A stretch of DNA of 64,000 nt from Mactromeris polynyma (lineage: Eukaryota > Mollusca > Bivalvia > Venerida > Mactridae), in assembly GCA_032209605.1 (NCBI GenBank), contig JASFXZ010000091.1, forward strand, positions 310,001 to 374,000, given 5' to 3'. A program made the translations under genes and the position numbers. Shown here in pieces: positions 49,301-60,400 of the stretch (positions are counted from its first letter, which is position 1; every line of letters begins with the position of its first letter). The notes under the pieces were generated by a model. That model was not told where the DNA came from and did not search any database. It worked only from the letters and a program-made list of their open reading frames with translations.

Positions 49301-52300
49301 TCAAATCTTCACACTTTCACACCCTCAAATCTTCACACTTTCACACCCTCAAATCCTCACACATTCACACCCTAAAATCTTCACACATTCACACCATCAA
49401 ATATTCACACTTTCACACCCTCAAATATTCACACTTTCACACCCTCAAATCTTCACACTCAGATTGTGATCCACTTTCACACCCTCAAATCTCATTTCTT
49501 AGCTCTGTAAAGTTTTGTGTTTCTGAGTATTGACCAATATGAGCTCCGGCTGGGTTCTGTGTTGTAATTCTATCATAAGACTTTGGTTAGAGTAACAGAC
49601 AAAACACACCAATAAACATCCCATCAAATAGGCCAGGGCAGTAAATGACATATTTTGATGTTTATAATCATGTAGGAGCACAAAATTACTTTATAATTGA
49701 GGCAACATGATGTTCACAAGATGATACTGTCTTATCTTTAAACTGCGGTGAATATTGTTTTATGTTTATTGCAAAGAGATAATTGTTATCACTATGTTTA
49801 CCTTTCTTCTGCTCCTCTTCATTTGTTACGCTGAAAAATGATTTGTTATGCTGAAAAATGTTTATGAAAGAAAAATTGTTTATGGTATTCTTCAGTAACC
49901 ATGGCTTTCAGAGACCTGGCTATATGTTGGCTTATATCTATATATTTCTTGATACTGCCTCCCAGGAGTATTATGGGCAGGGTGTTTTGATTTAATCATA
50001 TTTTGTTGTATTTATACATTTAACTATCATATTTGCACAAAACATATCAATAACTTGTACATACATACAAAAGTGTTAGGCCAAAGATTTAACAACATTG
50101 TCTAGGGCCCTCTCCTGGGCAGGGTGCATGTTGCCGGGTGGTATTAAGCCTAAAAGTAGAATAACTGTAAGATACTTCATCCAGTTATAGAATGATTATG
50201 AAAAATTTAAGATTGTTGAAAGTGTTAAAAAGTAGTTGAAGAGTAAAAGCTACATATTATACAATTGCAGTATATTTAATACTTGAGCTGCACCACTGCC
50301 TGCTTGAATGCTTATAACTCAAGAATGTTGAGATTGACCCTTGTGGGTATTTCACACCTTTACTAATCAAGCAAAGTCTAAATTACAATTGAAAGATCAA
50401 AAGATATTATAGAATAAACGTCTTATTTTATGAACAAATGCTAAAACCTGTATGCAGATCTTAATCTCTGTTGATCCTTTCTGTATTTATTTCATAAGAT
50501 TTTGACACCTTGTTTACAATTGTATTTTAAACTCTATCTGAAGTGTGATATTCATTTTGATAAAAAAGATGTATTGAAATTCAGAGCAAACAAAGCAAAT
50601 ACATCCGTCCTTCAAATAAGCCAATTTGATGTTACAGATACAGATATATTCTTCAATTTATACTTTTATGTATGCATGCAAATATGAACCGGGTAAAACA
50701 AAGTTTTGACTTGTCTCGCTAAATTGTCTCCATATTTTTTTATCTACATTTTGTAGACTCCCTTTTTATAGTTTGTTACAGTATTTGGTAGATATATGTA
50801 TGTTTCATACCAAGATCTTATCAACAATAAGTGAGGAATAAATGTCCTACTCTTGTGTATATAATCTTGGCTTATCCTTCATGATGATTTTTCTGATATA
50901 ATGGCGTAAATAATTACATTCTTGCTTAAATATGTTCTATAGGATAATTATCTTGAAACATTTTCACACTGTAACAGTTGTTTTCAGTTTTGATGTATAA
51001 TAAGAAAGGATTTGTCTGTCAGTGGGGTTGAAAGTGGATCCTTTGGGTTCATTAAAAAACGAAATTTTAATAGAACCAGTCTGTATCTCATTTCAGACAC
51101 TGAGAACCAGTCTCTGCCTTTTTTCTCAATTTTCTCTGCAAACTTCATTATAAAATGCATGTTGCATGCCAATTAGCATCAGATTCCTTCCAAATTGTTA
51201 TAAAACATGATACAACAACTATTATGAAAAACTTAAAAAAATGTCTTCTGTTCTTGAAAGATTTGAAGTTCTCTCTGCTTCCCTTACAAGCTGTGTTGAA
51301 TTTCTGCAATCCATTTATACAATATGCGAAGTTCACATATTCCTTGTAATATAACCATCTATTACTCATTCATTGTGTATCTAATCAAGATGTGGCGATA
51401 TCATTTTCTGGAAACTGTTTTTGTACTCCAGGAAACAATATGGCTGTGGACAGGGGAAAATTTTAGAGTAACCAACATGGCATATATCAGTTTTCTTCAC
51501 TTGGGGAATATGAGTTACATTTCTGGAATTGTTCCATCTTAACTTAAATTGACAGATTGTCCGTGTTTAGCAGAGTATTTCATGAACTCTTTACAAAGCA
51601 GCTTTCATTGTGTCTGTAGTATATTGATTGCCATAGTAAATCATCAGTATTATTTTCAAGATACAGTCAAAAATAATTTATCTTCCTACTTCAATTGGAT
51701 GTGGTTTTCATTTGATTTCTATGCTGTTTTTTCTGAAAACGATGTGAAATGAAGCTTTTCAGCAATCTATCATTGTTACCACTTATGATTTGTAGTCTTG
51801 TATGTAGTTTCCATCAAATTGCTTGGAGGATTGATTCACTTTCTACATTCAGCCAAATGACCTTGGTCTACTTAAATCTAAATGACCATCATTTACATAA
51901 TTATTCCCCCCCTTCCCCCCTTCGAAGAAGAGAGGGCATATTGGTTTGCACATGTTGGTCGGTCGGTCCGTAACCTTTTCGTTTCTGACCAATAACTCAA
52001 GAACCCCTTGACCTATCATCCTCAAACTTGGTACACACATTCATCTTGGGTAGCAGAGGAACCCTGTTGATTTTGGGGTCTCAGGCTCAAAGGTCAAGTT
52101 CACAGGGGGGCAAAATGTTTAACAAAGATCTCTTGTTGCATTTGATTCTCAAAATCTGTCCACGGGTAATATGGATTTGGAAAAGTCCTTGTTTTTACCT
52201 TTTGTAGTAATTTCCATTGTCTTTTGTTGTATTATATTTCAATTTAATTGAACATTTCAGTTCTGAAAGACACATTTAATGATGAACCATCAGACACCAC

Positions 52301-55300
52301 AACAGCTGTTGGCCAGCGAGTCATCCTCCACTGTCGTCCACCCAGGGGAAAACCCACACCCAAGGTTATTTGGCGTAAAAACAGCGAACTGGTACAAACA
52401 GATGATCGGGTACAGATTACTGAAGAAGGGGATTTAGAAATTAGTTCTGTGGAGAAGAAGGATATTGGAGAATACTTGTGTCTTGCGATTAACACAGGCG
52501 GTGAACGACAGAGTAAACCAGCCCAGCTTCGAGTCCTAGGTGCTTATCTATTTGTTTGATTGTACCTTCTTCGTGTATTTGTTTGTTTGTGTGTTGGGTA
52601 TTACGTCACATCAACACTAGTTCCATCATGTAGTGGACGTGTCTACTTGTATCAGACATAGGACTGCCACGCACAGAAACTGCACCGTAAACCTCCGATG
52701 CCGTGCCTGGCCACATACAATTGATCAAACATGGTGTCTTATTTCTGTATAAACTTTGTTTGAATTTTGCATGAAGTCCAATGTTGATCATCATGAAATA
52801 GTCATAATCATTTTATCTATTAATAGTTCAGGCCTTCATATAATTTTGGAAACAAATTTCCGTGAAGTTAATTTAATTTGGTGAAAATATTCCAGTACTG
52901 TTTTATATTGTCTATGTAAGAAGGCAAGGTGATCAAGAGGTTGGTACTCAGACAGTTGTGGTTTTGAATCTGCAATGAGTGAGTTTCTTCCTCAAATCTT
53001 TGCAAACATGGCATTGGGTATACACCCAGGAAGCAATCATTGAGAGATAGTAAGATAGGTCTTCATACTCTTGTTGTATCATCAATGTAAAATAAGTGAC
53101 TGTAAGCCTCTGTATATAGACATTAAGTTATGGTATAAGACTTCCTCCTTGTTCTTTTAGATGTTCCTATATTTCACAAACTTCCCAAAGATGTAGCCGT
53201 AGAGGAAGGTGACATTGCCGAGTTCTTCTGTGAAGTCATCGGGGATCCACCAATCAAAGTTGTATGGAGCAAAGAAAGCGGGGCAATCAGCTTTGGAAGG
53301 TTGGTGTTCGATTAAATCTGATAATCTATGGTCTGGAAGAAAATTCTCCAATTTTTGTTCCATTAAATAAATGAATTCCAATTGGAGAAAAAAATGACAA
53401 TATTTTAACATTGTTTATTTTGGGCGTAGATTTGAAAAGGAATGACTACATTCTTGTTTTGCATGAATCTGAAGTTACAGAAAGGTGATCATTGTTCATA
53501 CAGACTTCCAATCCATTATCTCGAATCTTGTAAAGTTGGGCAGAATGAGAAACAATCTTGACACATGGCATCCATATTTTTATGTTCAAATTATTTTTTT
53601 CTTACAATTCTTAATGTATCCCCTCTTTTAATTCCGTTAAAATCTCACTCGAGATTGATTCGTTTTCAACACAATTTTTTTGTTGTTGAAAATTATAAAT
53701 TGCTTTTGAGAATTTGCTTCCTGTCAAACTTTGCGACCTCTTCATTATGGACGAAAAACATATCTGTATAATTTTTTTTATCTCCTCCAGCATCAGGCCG
53801 CTTGTGTTTTGTTTATAGTAATTTTTTTGGTAGATGATTGATGGATTAATGGTTTCGATGTATCTTTTTGATCCCTAAAGAAAATCATTCAGAAAAAAGT
53901 AATCGAGTCTTGTATAAACAGTAAGGTGTTGATTTATGGGTGGGTACGGTCTAATGTGCTAACATTTCTCCTCTCAGTGCTATCATCATCATCACGATCA
54001 TCATCTTCACACTTTTTGTGTTATCATAATCCAAGTAATAGTTAAGTGTACTGACGTTCCTGGAAGTTCTCTTGACTCTGATCTTGCTCGGAATCAATTG
54101 TTTTACCCCGTGTTTGTTCATAGTGTTTGTTGTTTCTTCCCAGCAAAAAGACAAAAGTTCTGAAACGTGCTCAGCAGGCTTATCATAATTCTTAACTTGA
54201 TCAGTTATAATATGTTATCTTAGCACCAAGACATAGATTGTAAACAATTATATCTATCTGATCAGTAGTTTATGAACTTAGGAAAGAAAGGGAAAATATA
54301 AGTGTAAGATCTTTGTAATTTTTTGGGGAAAATTGTTTGAAAATGAACCAAGTTGTCTGATGCTGACACATTCTTGTTAACCTTTGAGTAATATCAATGT
54401 GTGATCTATACTGGGATTCTGTTTGATACAAGTGGTTCTGTGAGAAAGAAGTGTTCAATGGTACAAGTTTACATATACAACTGGTTGTTGTTTATGTTCG
54501 CACTTTGGTATTAGATTTTTTTCACAGATCTCAAACAAATTCTGTCCATAATATACGATATGCATAGATGAGACTGAAATAAAGAATGGTTTTTAATAGC
54601 GCAGTCTATTTAAGATTAGTTTAAATCTTGGTACTTCGAGATTTTTAAATACAATAATGTTTTGGCCAATTTGATGGTAAAATAGTGTAAGCTGATGGCT
54701 ACATTGTATTCAGCTTGTTATCAAACCTGTACAGTTTTACCATCTATTCCACTCATTCACATGGCGTAATGTTTCTGATGGGAGATCTTGTTTGTCTCAT
54801 TTACATGTTAGCAACCCACTTGTTTGATATGTAATACCTTAAAGGTGCAGTAATTGAATAAGTAAGCATGATAATTCAAATATGATTATACCCAATATAT
54901 AACCTGTAATGTAAGAAACATAAAAGCGCATCTAAAGAGTCTGTGAAAAGACTACAATACAGTGTTTATGATATTGCTGAGGAGGAGTATTAGAATTAGA
55001 TTACCACAGAACTAACAGTTTGGCTTTTGACTCAAATGAGAGTAAAAACAATGCAAGTTTGTGTGTTTATGCAATTTTCGTTAACTAATCTCTCTGAGTT
55101 ATTGGATTCTTTGCATTCTACCCAACTTCAAAGCCCAAGTTTTTTTTGTCTTTGATTGCACAAAATAGCATATTCGTGAAGATAAAGATGCGGTGGGTAT
55201 ATTCATTTTTTGCTCATCAGTTGCGAAGAATTGCTCAATAAGCAAGTATTATCTGAACTATGTAGGTATCTGTGTCACACCACATACCTTGCTTCATTGT

Positions 55301-57409
55301 TACCATTCTTGTATAAGTCGATGCTCATATTATTTACTCGCTGTTGTCTGTTCTCTCAGTTTGAAGAGTCTTCATTCTTAGGTACTCGCATCCTTGTATT
55401 CCCAGGTTTGCCAGTTAAATAACATGTTAAAACAAAGAGTGAATTTACATTTGTATCTTCAATTGAAGAGTACCAAGTTGGAACACACAATTTCATTGGT
55501 CAGTAAATGACTCTTTAATATTTATGAAATAATCTGCTCAGACAGTCAGTTCTCCTACAGAGCATAATGTTAGTGAAAATTGAATGTGTACAGTGGGTAC
55601 CAAGATGAGGTCCTTGAAGTTATACTGTTATTATTTTGTGAAGATGAAGGTCTATCTTAAAACCTGAAAACCAGCTCAAGTCCAAACCCCTTAGCTAGTA
55701 ATCTCAAGTAATTATGGTTTTATGTTTCTTTGAATGATTTTATTAGTGCCTGAAGGGTTAATTGTAAAATTATTGAGAAATGTCCCTCTCCACATGGGAA
55801 GGTTCATCAGGGGAGGTAATTAGTAAGCAAGTTGACTGCATACGAACGTGAGAATTGTAAGGGTACTGGATAGAACAAAGGAAGCAGCTTTGTAATTCCA
55901 TTGTTACTGCAGTTTAGTATTTGTCCAAAAAAGTACAACAGTTTTGTACTTCACATCTTGTTCTCATGATTAACATACTCTATTTTCAGGGCTCGGGTAC
56001 TGTCTGATCGTACTTTACGTATAGAGAATGTCGAGCCAAGTGATGAAGGATTGTATATTTGTTCTGCTGAAAATGCTGCTGGTTCTACTCAAGCTACTGC
56101 CAGACTGGTCGTATACTGTGAGCATTTGTCTCAAATCTTTACTTAGTCTTGAACTTAGATACCAGTCTCAAAACTTGAGTTCCTGATTGGTTGGATCTGA
56201 GTTTATTTATAACTGACCAATGGTTCGTCTGCACACTTAGACTGGTATCCAATTTCTGTTTTATATCATTGGATGTTTGTGTGGCAGTGGATATTGAACC
56301 TGACAAAAATGTTTCTAGATGTTATATTGCAAACAAAAACTTTTCAAATTTCTCTGTTAGGTTACTTTGAAGCAGTTTATAAATGTCAGATGTTTTCTAT
56401 CATAATTCATAATTGACACCGTGCGGTTATTTTAGAACGCAGGAAGTGTAGTTTATGAATTATCTCAGCAAGTCAGACAGTATATTGGTGAAGCTTTAAA
56501 CATTGATGATGTAATGTTTATCTTTGTTACATTTGTTCTTACAGCTTCTCCTTCGTTTTTGATCCGTCCCAGAGACCAAGTGGTAGCTAGAGGGCGCACT
56601 GTGACTTTACAATGTGTTGCTAAGGGCAACCCCCCACCCACTATATTTTGGAAGGAAGAATCTCAAGATGTGAGTTATAACCTGTCAAACTACTGGAAAA
56701 ATAATTGTTTCTCCGTTACCCAGATTCCTGATGTTGCATTTAGTTGTTCATTTTATTTATACCGATTTTAAAATTCTCATTATTGAATTTAATGTTGTTC
56801 CTGATAGATTACTTGTTTTGTGTAGTGACAGCACAATCCTCATAGCAACCATTTGTTTATAAGTAACTGATAGAAAGCCCATCTTATGAAGGTTGCAAAT
56901 TTGGCTATAAATTTTATAGGCTTTGTTTGAGAGATGAAATTCTCTCGATCAATTTGAAAGGAGCTTTTTGTAATATTGCAGAAATTGAATTGCGTAATTT
57001 TTGTATTCATTTTATCTTTTTAGATTCGCTTGAAATTTTATGAAACTTTCTCATCTGCCTGTCTCTTGTTTAATTGCTAACCATAAAATGAGAAGCAATC
57101 CAAATGTATTACTGTTTTAGAATCCAACATTATTTTATAGTGTGATAAAATATGCACAATTTTAAAATAAAAGGTTTCTACCATAAAGTATAAATTACTC
57201 ACAATTTTAAAATAAAAGCATTTTACAATAAAGCATGTATCTATTACAGCAATTGATGTTTCCACACAGAGATTATGGTCGAATCTCAGTTACTGAAGAA
57301 GGTTCGTTGCGTATACAAGCTGTCATGGATTCTGATGCGGGAACGTATAATTGCGATGCTCTTAATACAAAGGGCCAGTCATCAGCTTCTGCATTTCTGA
57401 AAGTCATAG
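46270..57409 (+). CDS. robo: Roundabout (Robo) axon-guidance receptor, N-terminal part (signal peptide, Ig1-Ig4)
   Basis: Robo proteins are single-pass neuronal receptors for Slit ligands that steer axons and cells, chiefly at the midline; Slit binds the first Ig domains. Seven coding segments (46270-46327, 47239-47607, 52261-52539, 53161-53299, 55990-56117, 56545-56669, 57250-57409) join in frame into 419 complete codons. Residues 1-19 are a hydrophobic signal sequence. Ig1 (about 44-142), Ig2 (143-235), Ig3 (236-324) and Ig4 (325-419) each have the Cys pair, core Trp and a D.G.Y.C motif. Phrases PRIVEHP, EPATLNCKAEG, GERVET, SHRMLL and LFFLRV in Ig1, RPPRGKPTP in Ig2 and RPRDQVVARGRTVT in Ig4 are hallmarks of the Robo family and not of other Ig receptors. 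The gene is cut by the window edge: Ig5, three fibronectin III repeats, the membrane span and the cytoplasmic CC motifs are not seen. Which Robo paralogue this is cannot be told. Confidence 0.95.
46328..47238 (+). other. Robo intron between signal-peptide and Ig1 exons
   Basis: A 911-bp phase-1 intron with donor GTAAGA and acceptor TTACTCAATTTTCAG. No repeat or nested gene seen; the open frames at 46903-47129 on both strands are chance. Confidence 0.8.
47239..47607 (+). CDS. robo: Robo exon: Ig1
   Basis: A 369-bp exon with phase 1 on both sides. It encodes residues 20-142 plus the first base of 143: a short acidic linker (TESEANEP) and the whole first Ig domain, with Cys65, Trp77 and Cys123 (DIGEYYC at 117-123). 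An N-glycosylation sequon, NAT, begins at Asn124. The match to vertebrate Robo Ig1 is very close over PRIVEHP, EPATLNCKAEG, WY..GERVET, DDP.SHRMLL and LFFLRV.H. This domain is the main Slit-binding module in known Robo proteins. The donor is GTAAGT. Confidence 0.95.
49072..49494. repeat. 24-bp minisatellite on a nearly G-free strand (Robo intron)
   Basis: The unit CTTCACACTTTCACACCCTC + AAAT is repeated with an exact 24-bp period in the centre (for example copies beginning at 49321 and 49345); the first 80 bases are diverged. The plus strand has almost no G across the array, so the Robo pre-mRNA would carry a long G-poor, C/U/A-rich tract here. The period divides by three, leaving an open frame (49000-49533) with an eight-residue repeat HTLKSSHF; with no domain or splice context it is regarded as a by-product. 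Confidence 0.85.
51905..52120. repeat. Dispersed mollusc-type repeat (GGTCGGTCCGT .. CCAATAACTC)
   Basis: After a C-rich run at 51906-51920 comes GAGAGGGCATATTGGTTTGC, TTGGTCGGTCGGTCCGTAAC, TGACCAATAACTCAAGAACC, CCTTGACCTATCATCCTCAA, and near the end CAGGCTCAAAGGTCAAGTTC + ACAGGGGGG. This phrase order is characteristic, from memory, of one of the most abundant interspersed repeats of bivalve and other mollusc genomes. It sits about 140 bp upstream of the Ig2 exon. Boundaries are approximate and its transposition class is not assigned. Confidence 0.65.
52261..52539 (+). CDS. robo: Robo exon: Ig2
   Basis: A 279-bp exon with phase 1 on both sides, encoding residues 143-235 plus one base of 236: the complete second Ig domain with Cys167, Trp180 and Cys216 (DIGEYLC at 210-216). 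The phrases AVGQRVILHCRPPRGKPTP and NTGGERQSKPA correspond to the conserved AVGE..V..C.PPRGHPEP and N.VGERES..A of vertebrate Robo Ig2. The donor GTGCTT departs from consensus after GTG; reading through it gives a stop after eight codons (TGA at 52557-52559), so retention would truncate the receptor after two Ig domains. Confidence 0.95.
52540..53160 (+). other. Robo intron between Ig2 and first Ig3 exon
   Basis: A 621-bp phase-1 intron with acceptor TTGTTCTTTTAG. A weak tRNA-like stretch at about 52920-52985 (GGTTGGTACTCAGACAGTTG, then GGTTTTGAATC resembling a B-box) may be an old SINE remnant, but I do not call it separately. Confidence 0.75.
53161..53299 (+). CDS. robo: Robo exon: Ig3, first half
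   Basis: A 139-bp exon entering in phase 1 and leaving in phase 2. It encodes residues 236-281 plus two bases of Arg282: the A to C' part of Ig3 with Cys259 and Trp271 (CEVIGDPP then VVWSKESG). CEV.GDPP and W.KE.GE are typical of Robo Ig3. The donor is GTTGGT. Confidence 0.93.
53300..55989 (+). other. Robo intron within Ig3
   Basis: A 2690-bp phase-2 intron with acceptor ATTTTCAG. AT-rich, with no repeat I can bound and no nested exon. Open frames on both strands at 53565-53793 and 55193-55422 are chance. Confidence 0.75.
55990..56117 (+). CDS. robo: Robo exon: Ig3, second half
   Basis: A 128-bp exon entering in phase 2 and leaving in phase 1. It completes Arg282 and encodes residues 283-324 plus one base of Ser325: LSDRTLRIENV, DEGLYIC (Cys306) and AENAAGSTQATARL. 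This is the E-F-G strand half of Ig3, equivalent to SD.SL.I..V..EDEGTY.C.AEN.VG in other Robo proteins. The donor is GTGAGC. Confidence 0.93.
56118..56544 (+). other. Robo intron between Ig3 and Ig4, with a small hairpin element
   Basis: A 427-bp phase-1 intron ending in TTGTTCTTACAG. The inverted-repeat element at 56159-56248 takes up part of it. Confidence 0.8.
56159..56248. repeat. 90-bp hairpin-forming element, possible MITE
   Basis: The left end ATACCAGTCT is exactly mirrored by AGACTGGTAT at the right end. Inside, CTGATTGGTTGG faces TGACCAATGG, so most of the element can fold back on itself. A similar opposed ATTGGT/ACCAAT arrangement occurs at 18239. No target duplication is evident. 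Confidence 0.55.
56545..56669 (+). CDS. robo: Robo exon: Ig4, first half
   Basis: A 125-bp exon entering in phase 1 and leaving in phase 0. It completes Ser325 and encodes residues 326-366, with Cys348 and Trp360. RPRDQVVARGRTVTLQC and AKGNPPPTIFWKEESQD correspond closely to Robo Ig4 (RP.DQV...GRTVTFQC..TGNPQPAIFWR.EGSQ). The donor is GTGAGT. Confidence 0.94.
56670..57249 (+). other. Robo intron within Ig4
   Basis: A 580-bp phase-0 intron with acceptor TCTATTACAG. A phrase CACAATTTTAAAATAAAAG occurs twice (about 57155 and 57201), a small local duplication. Nothing else is seen. Confidence 0.8.
57250..57409 (+). CDS. robo: Robo exon: Ig4, second half (last exon seen)
   Basis: A 160-bp exon entering in phase 0 and leaving in phase 1. 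It encodes residues 367-419 plus one base: QLMFPHRDYGRISVTEEGSL, then DAGTYNC (Cys401) and ALNTKGQSSASAFLKVI. The junction SQD|QLMFP matches the SQNLLF/NLMFP loop of Robo Ig4, which supports the splice. The donor is GTATGT. The next exon should start Ig5 in phase 1 and was not found before 64000. Confidence 0.94.
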
Positions 57410-60400
57410 GTATGTTGATATTCAAACATAAATATTTGATCCAAAATATTAATTTTGTACGTGTGTGTGGTGTATGCAGAAATACGATATGCCGTAAGGT
57501 GATTGTATGTTTTGAAGTATTTTGAAGAAAGAAATAGCTTTATTATATGTATATGTGTATATCATAATATAATATATTAAAATATTGTTACATATTGTAA
57601 ATACAAAACAGTGTATTATAGTGATTCTTTGGTTTAGTATTATTAATCAAATGAGTTACTAATTTCTCATTAAAACTTCACCCAAATATTATTAGTAATT
57701 TCCTCTAACATTTTGTTAATACTTCTAATGTATGTTTTACTAACTATTGTCTTTCCTTATTACTGCAAATAAGGTTGTTTCTTGTGATGGGGTGGATTTT
57801 GTCTCTTGATTTTGTATCACCCCATTCCAAAATAATACTAACATGCATAGTACCGAAGTAAGGAGGCAGTTGCATGATTAAAATACACACTCTCAGTGTA
57901 AAACTTCAGTTAATGTTTGGTTTAAGTGTTTAAGAGTGCTGTTTCTGATGACTAGAACTCTCTAGTTCATTAAATCCATTCAGAAACAATTGTAACTTGT
58001 TATTTAGCTCAAGTGTAACTTAACGGTTTTGTTCACAAATTTATAATTAACAAGACTTATCTATAGTCTTACTTGCAAAATTAAGATTTGCCTTATTACT
58101 AATTAAGTGTAAGATGAAACTTGTTTATGAGTAAATCTCGAGGGATGGCAGTGTAACAAAGCTATCCTTTTCTCTATTTGTATGCTGATAGTTTAGTTTA
58201 GATTCCCTCTCAATTTTACACTTTAATGGCACTCTCTTCTTTTATGAAAGTAATTCAAGAATGCACATCCTCAATTTCATAATTTACTGCAGTCTTTTTA
58301 TATGCCAGAAAGTATATTTTCCTTTGAGCGACAGTAATGCTTCATTGTTTATTAGTTTTAATAGCTTACGATGCAAGTGCTTAGGTTGGGTGCGAAATGT
58401 CTGGTTGGATTGTATTTCAGCTCTCTGACTCATTATCACGGGTAATGGAGTGCCGATAATGTCATAGGTTTAATGAATATTCACATCTTTCTTAATTAAC
58501 GTTGAATTGCTGCACTTATGTGCGGCACGTAAAATTTTAACTTTTCTCATCATTATACCAAGATATATGAATTCAAGTGTGATAATTATATTTAGTATAA
58601 GATGAGCATTTTAAGTATCTAGTTGAACGTGCTAATGTCTGCTACTATGAATTGAATTTGTGGTGAATATTACCATCAAGTCTGTAATGATCAAGTCCTT
58701 AAGAATATTTGGTGCAAGTTTTTGTGGCATTCCATTAGCAGTAGTCGTTACCCTCACATCACTGATTTACTGTGTTCACTTCTGAATTTCAGATTCAACT
58801 TTTTTTTCTCATATAATTTTTGTTATCTATTTGGCATTTGATAGCATAAGTCAATTGGATTTTCATCGTAAAATCACATTTTGGGAATGCTCAAATACGG
58901 CATCTCAAATATACAGCCTTGTAAATTGTGTTTTTTTTTTAGTGATTTTGTGTGTGAACTGTGTGGTTCAGTCTGAATATTTTGTTCGATCCAGATAAAC
59001 AAATTTTTTCGGAAATTAAACTTCATTTTATTTACTTGAGAATTGTTGGAACCAAACTTTGAGATGGTCCGAGTCTATGAAAACAGGTTTTGTAAAATAT
59101 TGACCAATATACATAGGGAACACAATGATTCGTAATAAGTTGAGATTATGAATCAATGATAACTTGGTAAAGAAGCTGTAGCTATAGTTAAGCACCAAAC
59201 CCTTATGTTTCCTATTTCTCCTATGCAAACATTAAGCTTGCAGCTTGCCAGATTGCAATGAGTATTAATATTTTTATTGCTGCAATTTTCTGTAATCCCC
59301 GCTGTATTCTATGCATGGTTATGATAATGCCGTATTTCGCAATGTGTTGGCATGGCAGTAAAATAATTAACTCAGATTATAGCATAATTGTGTGAAATAT
59401 ATTACCATTTGATTGGTAGACATAAAACGAAATTCAGACTAAAACACAAAATTTAGGGAAGGAGAAATTGTTGAGTTTGAAGTCATTTTGTTTTTAATTT
59501 GTTTGAAGCTATGGAATTAATCATGATTGAACCTGTTGTTTCTTTTTCAAAATGTGAAGTGCTTATTAAACACCCTGCAGTATTGTATTGCAGCGTTTTC
59601 GATTGAAACTGGATGACTATAAACAGCTGATCTCTGAATGCTTCGAGATTCTAGGGAGTTCAGTTTTATTCTAGATCCAATTGCATACATGTATCTTCAA
59701 AGATTACATATTTCAAAATAGTCATTGTGTAGAATTGTTAATCAAACACAAAATAATAGATTTCATGAAAAAAGTCGTTTAAAAAAAATCAGTTTTCTGA
59801 ATGCTAATTGACAAAGACCTTTGTTATCAGTCAAAGTCCTTGTGAAACAATAATAGCTTAGGAGGTCAAAACTGAATAATTGTATAAATTCATCAATCGT
59901 TTGATATTTTCAATTGCTTCCTAAACTGCTTGCTCCTTCATACTGCATTGCATACAATGTTACAATTATTGCAAAACATTAACGGAAGAACGAAAAAAAA
60001 ATGCTGGGATTTTTTTGTTGTGAGAGGGGGTTAATGGCATGAAAAGTGATTATCTATTTCAAACCTTTCATTAATTCAAGGAAAACAGTGTATGATTACT
60101 AAGGGAAGATATGTGAATTGAAAGATATGCTGACAACTCTCATAAAAATGATGCCTTTTACACATGTATATAATTACTGTGACACCATACGTAACAGTTC
60201 GGAAGCAAGTTAAACGCTTTTTAACTGGTATTGGCTCACTTTTTTCATATTTTTTGCATTGACATGGTTATGATAGAATTCTGTATATTGGCAAGCATTT
60301 ATCACTGTAAAACAAGGGGTGGATCTTTTGTAAAAATTTTTCAAGTGATTCAGATTGTGATGTTAGTATTCTCCATAGTTGTCCTTTATGGTCAGCCATT

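Larger units (their letters stand above)
47608..52260 (+). other. Robo intron between Ig1 and Ig2 exons
   Basis: A 4653-bp phase-1 intron with acceptor TGAACATTTCAG. It holds a 24-bp tandem array (49072-49494) and a dispersed repeat (51905-52120), annotated separately. The remaining sequence is AT-rich and shows no further exon. Open frames of 60 to 75 codons at 50984-51973 on both strands are chance. Confidence 0.75.

Noticed and set aside
49000..49533. 177-codon open frame with HTLKSSHF repeats
   Set aside because: It coincides with a 24-bp tandem array whose period divides by three; it sits inside a Robo intron with no splice context or domain.
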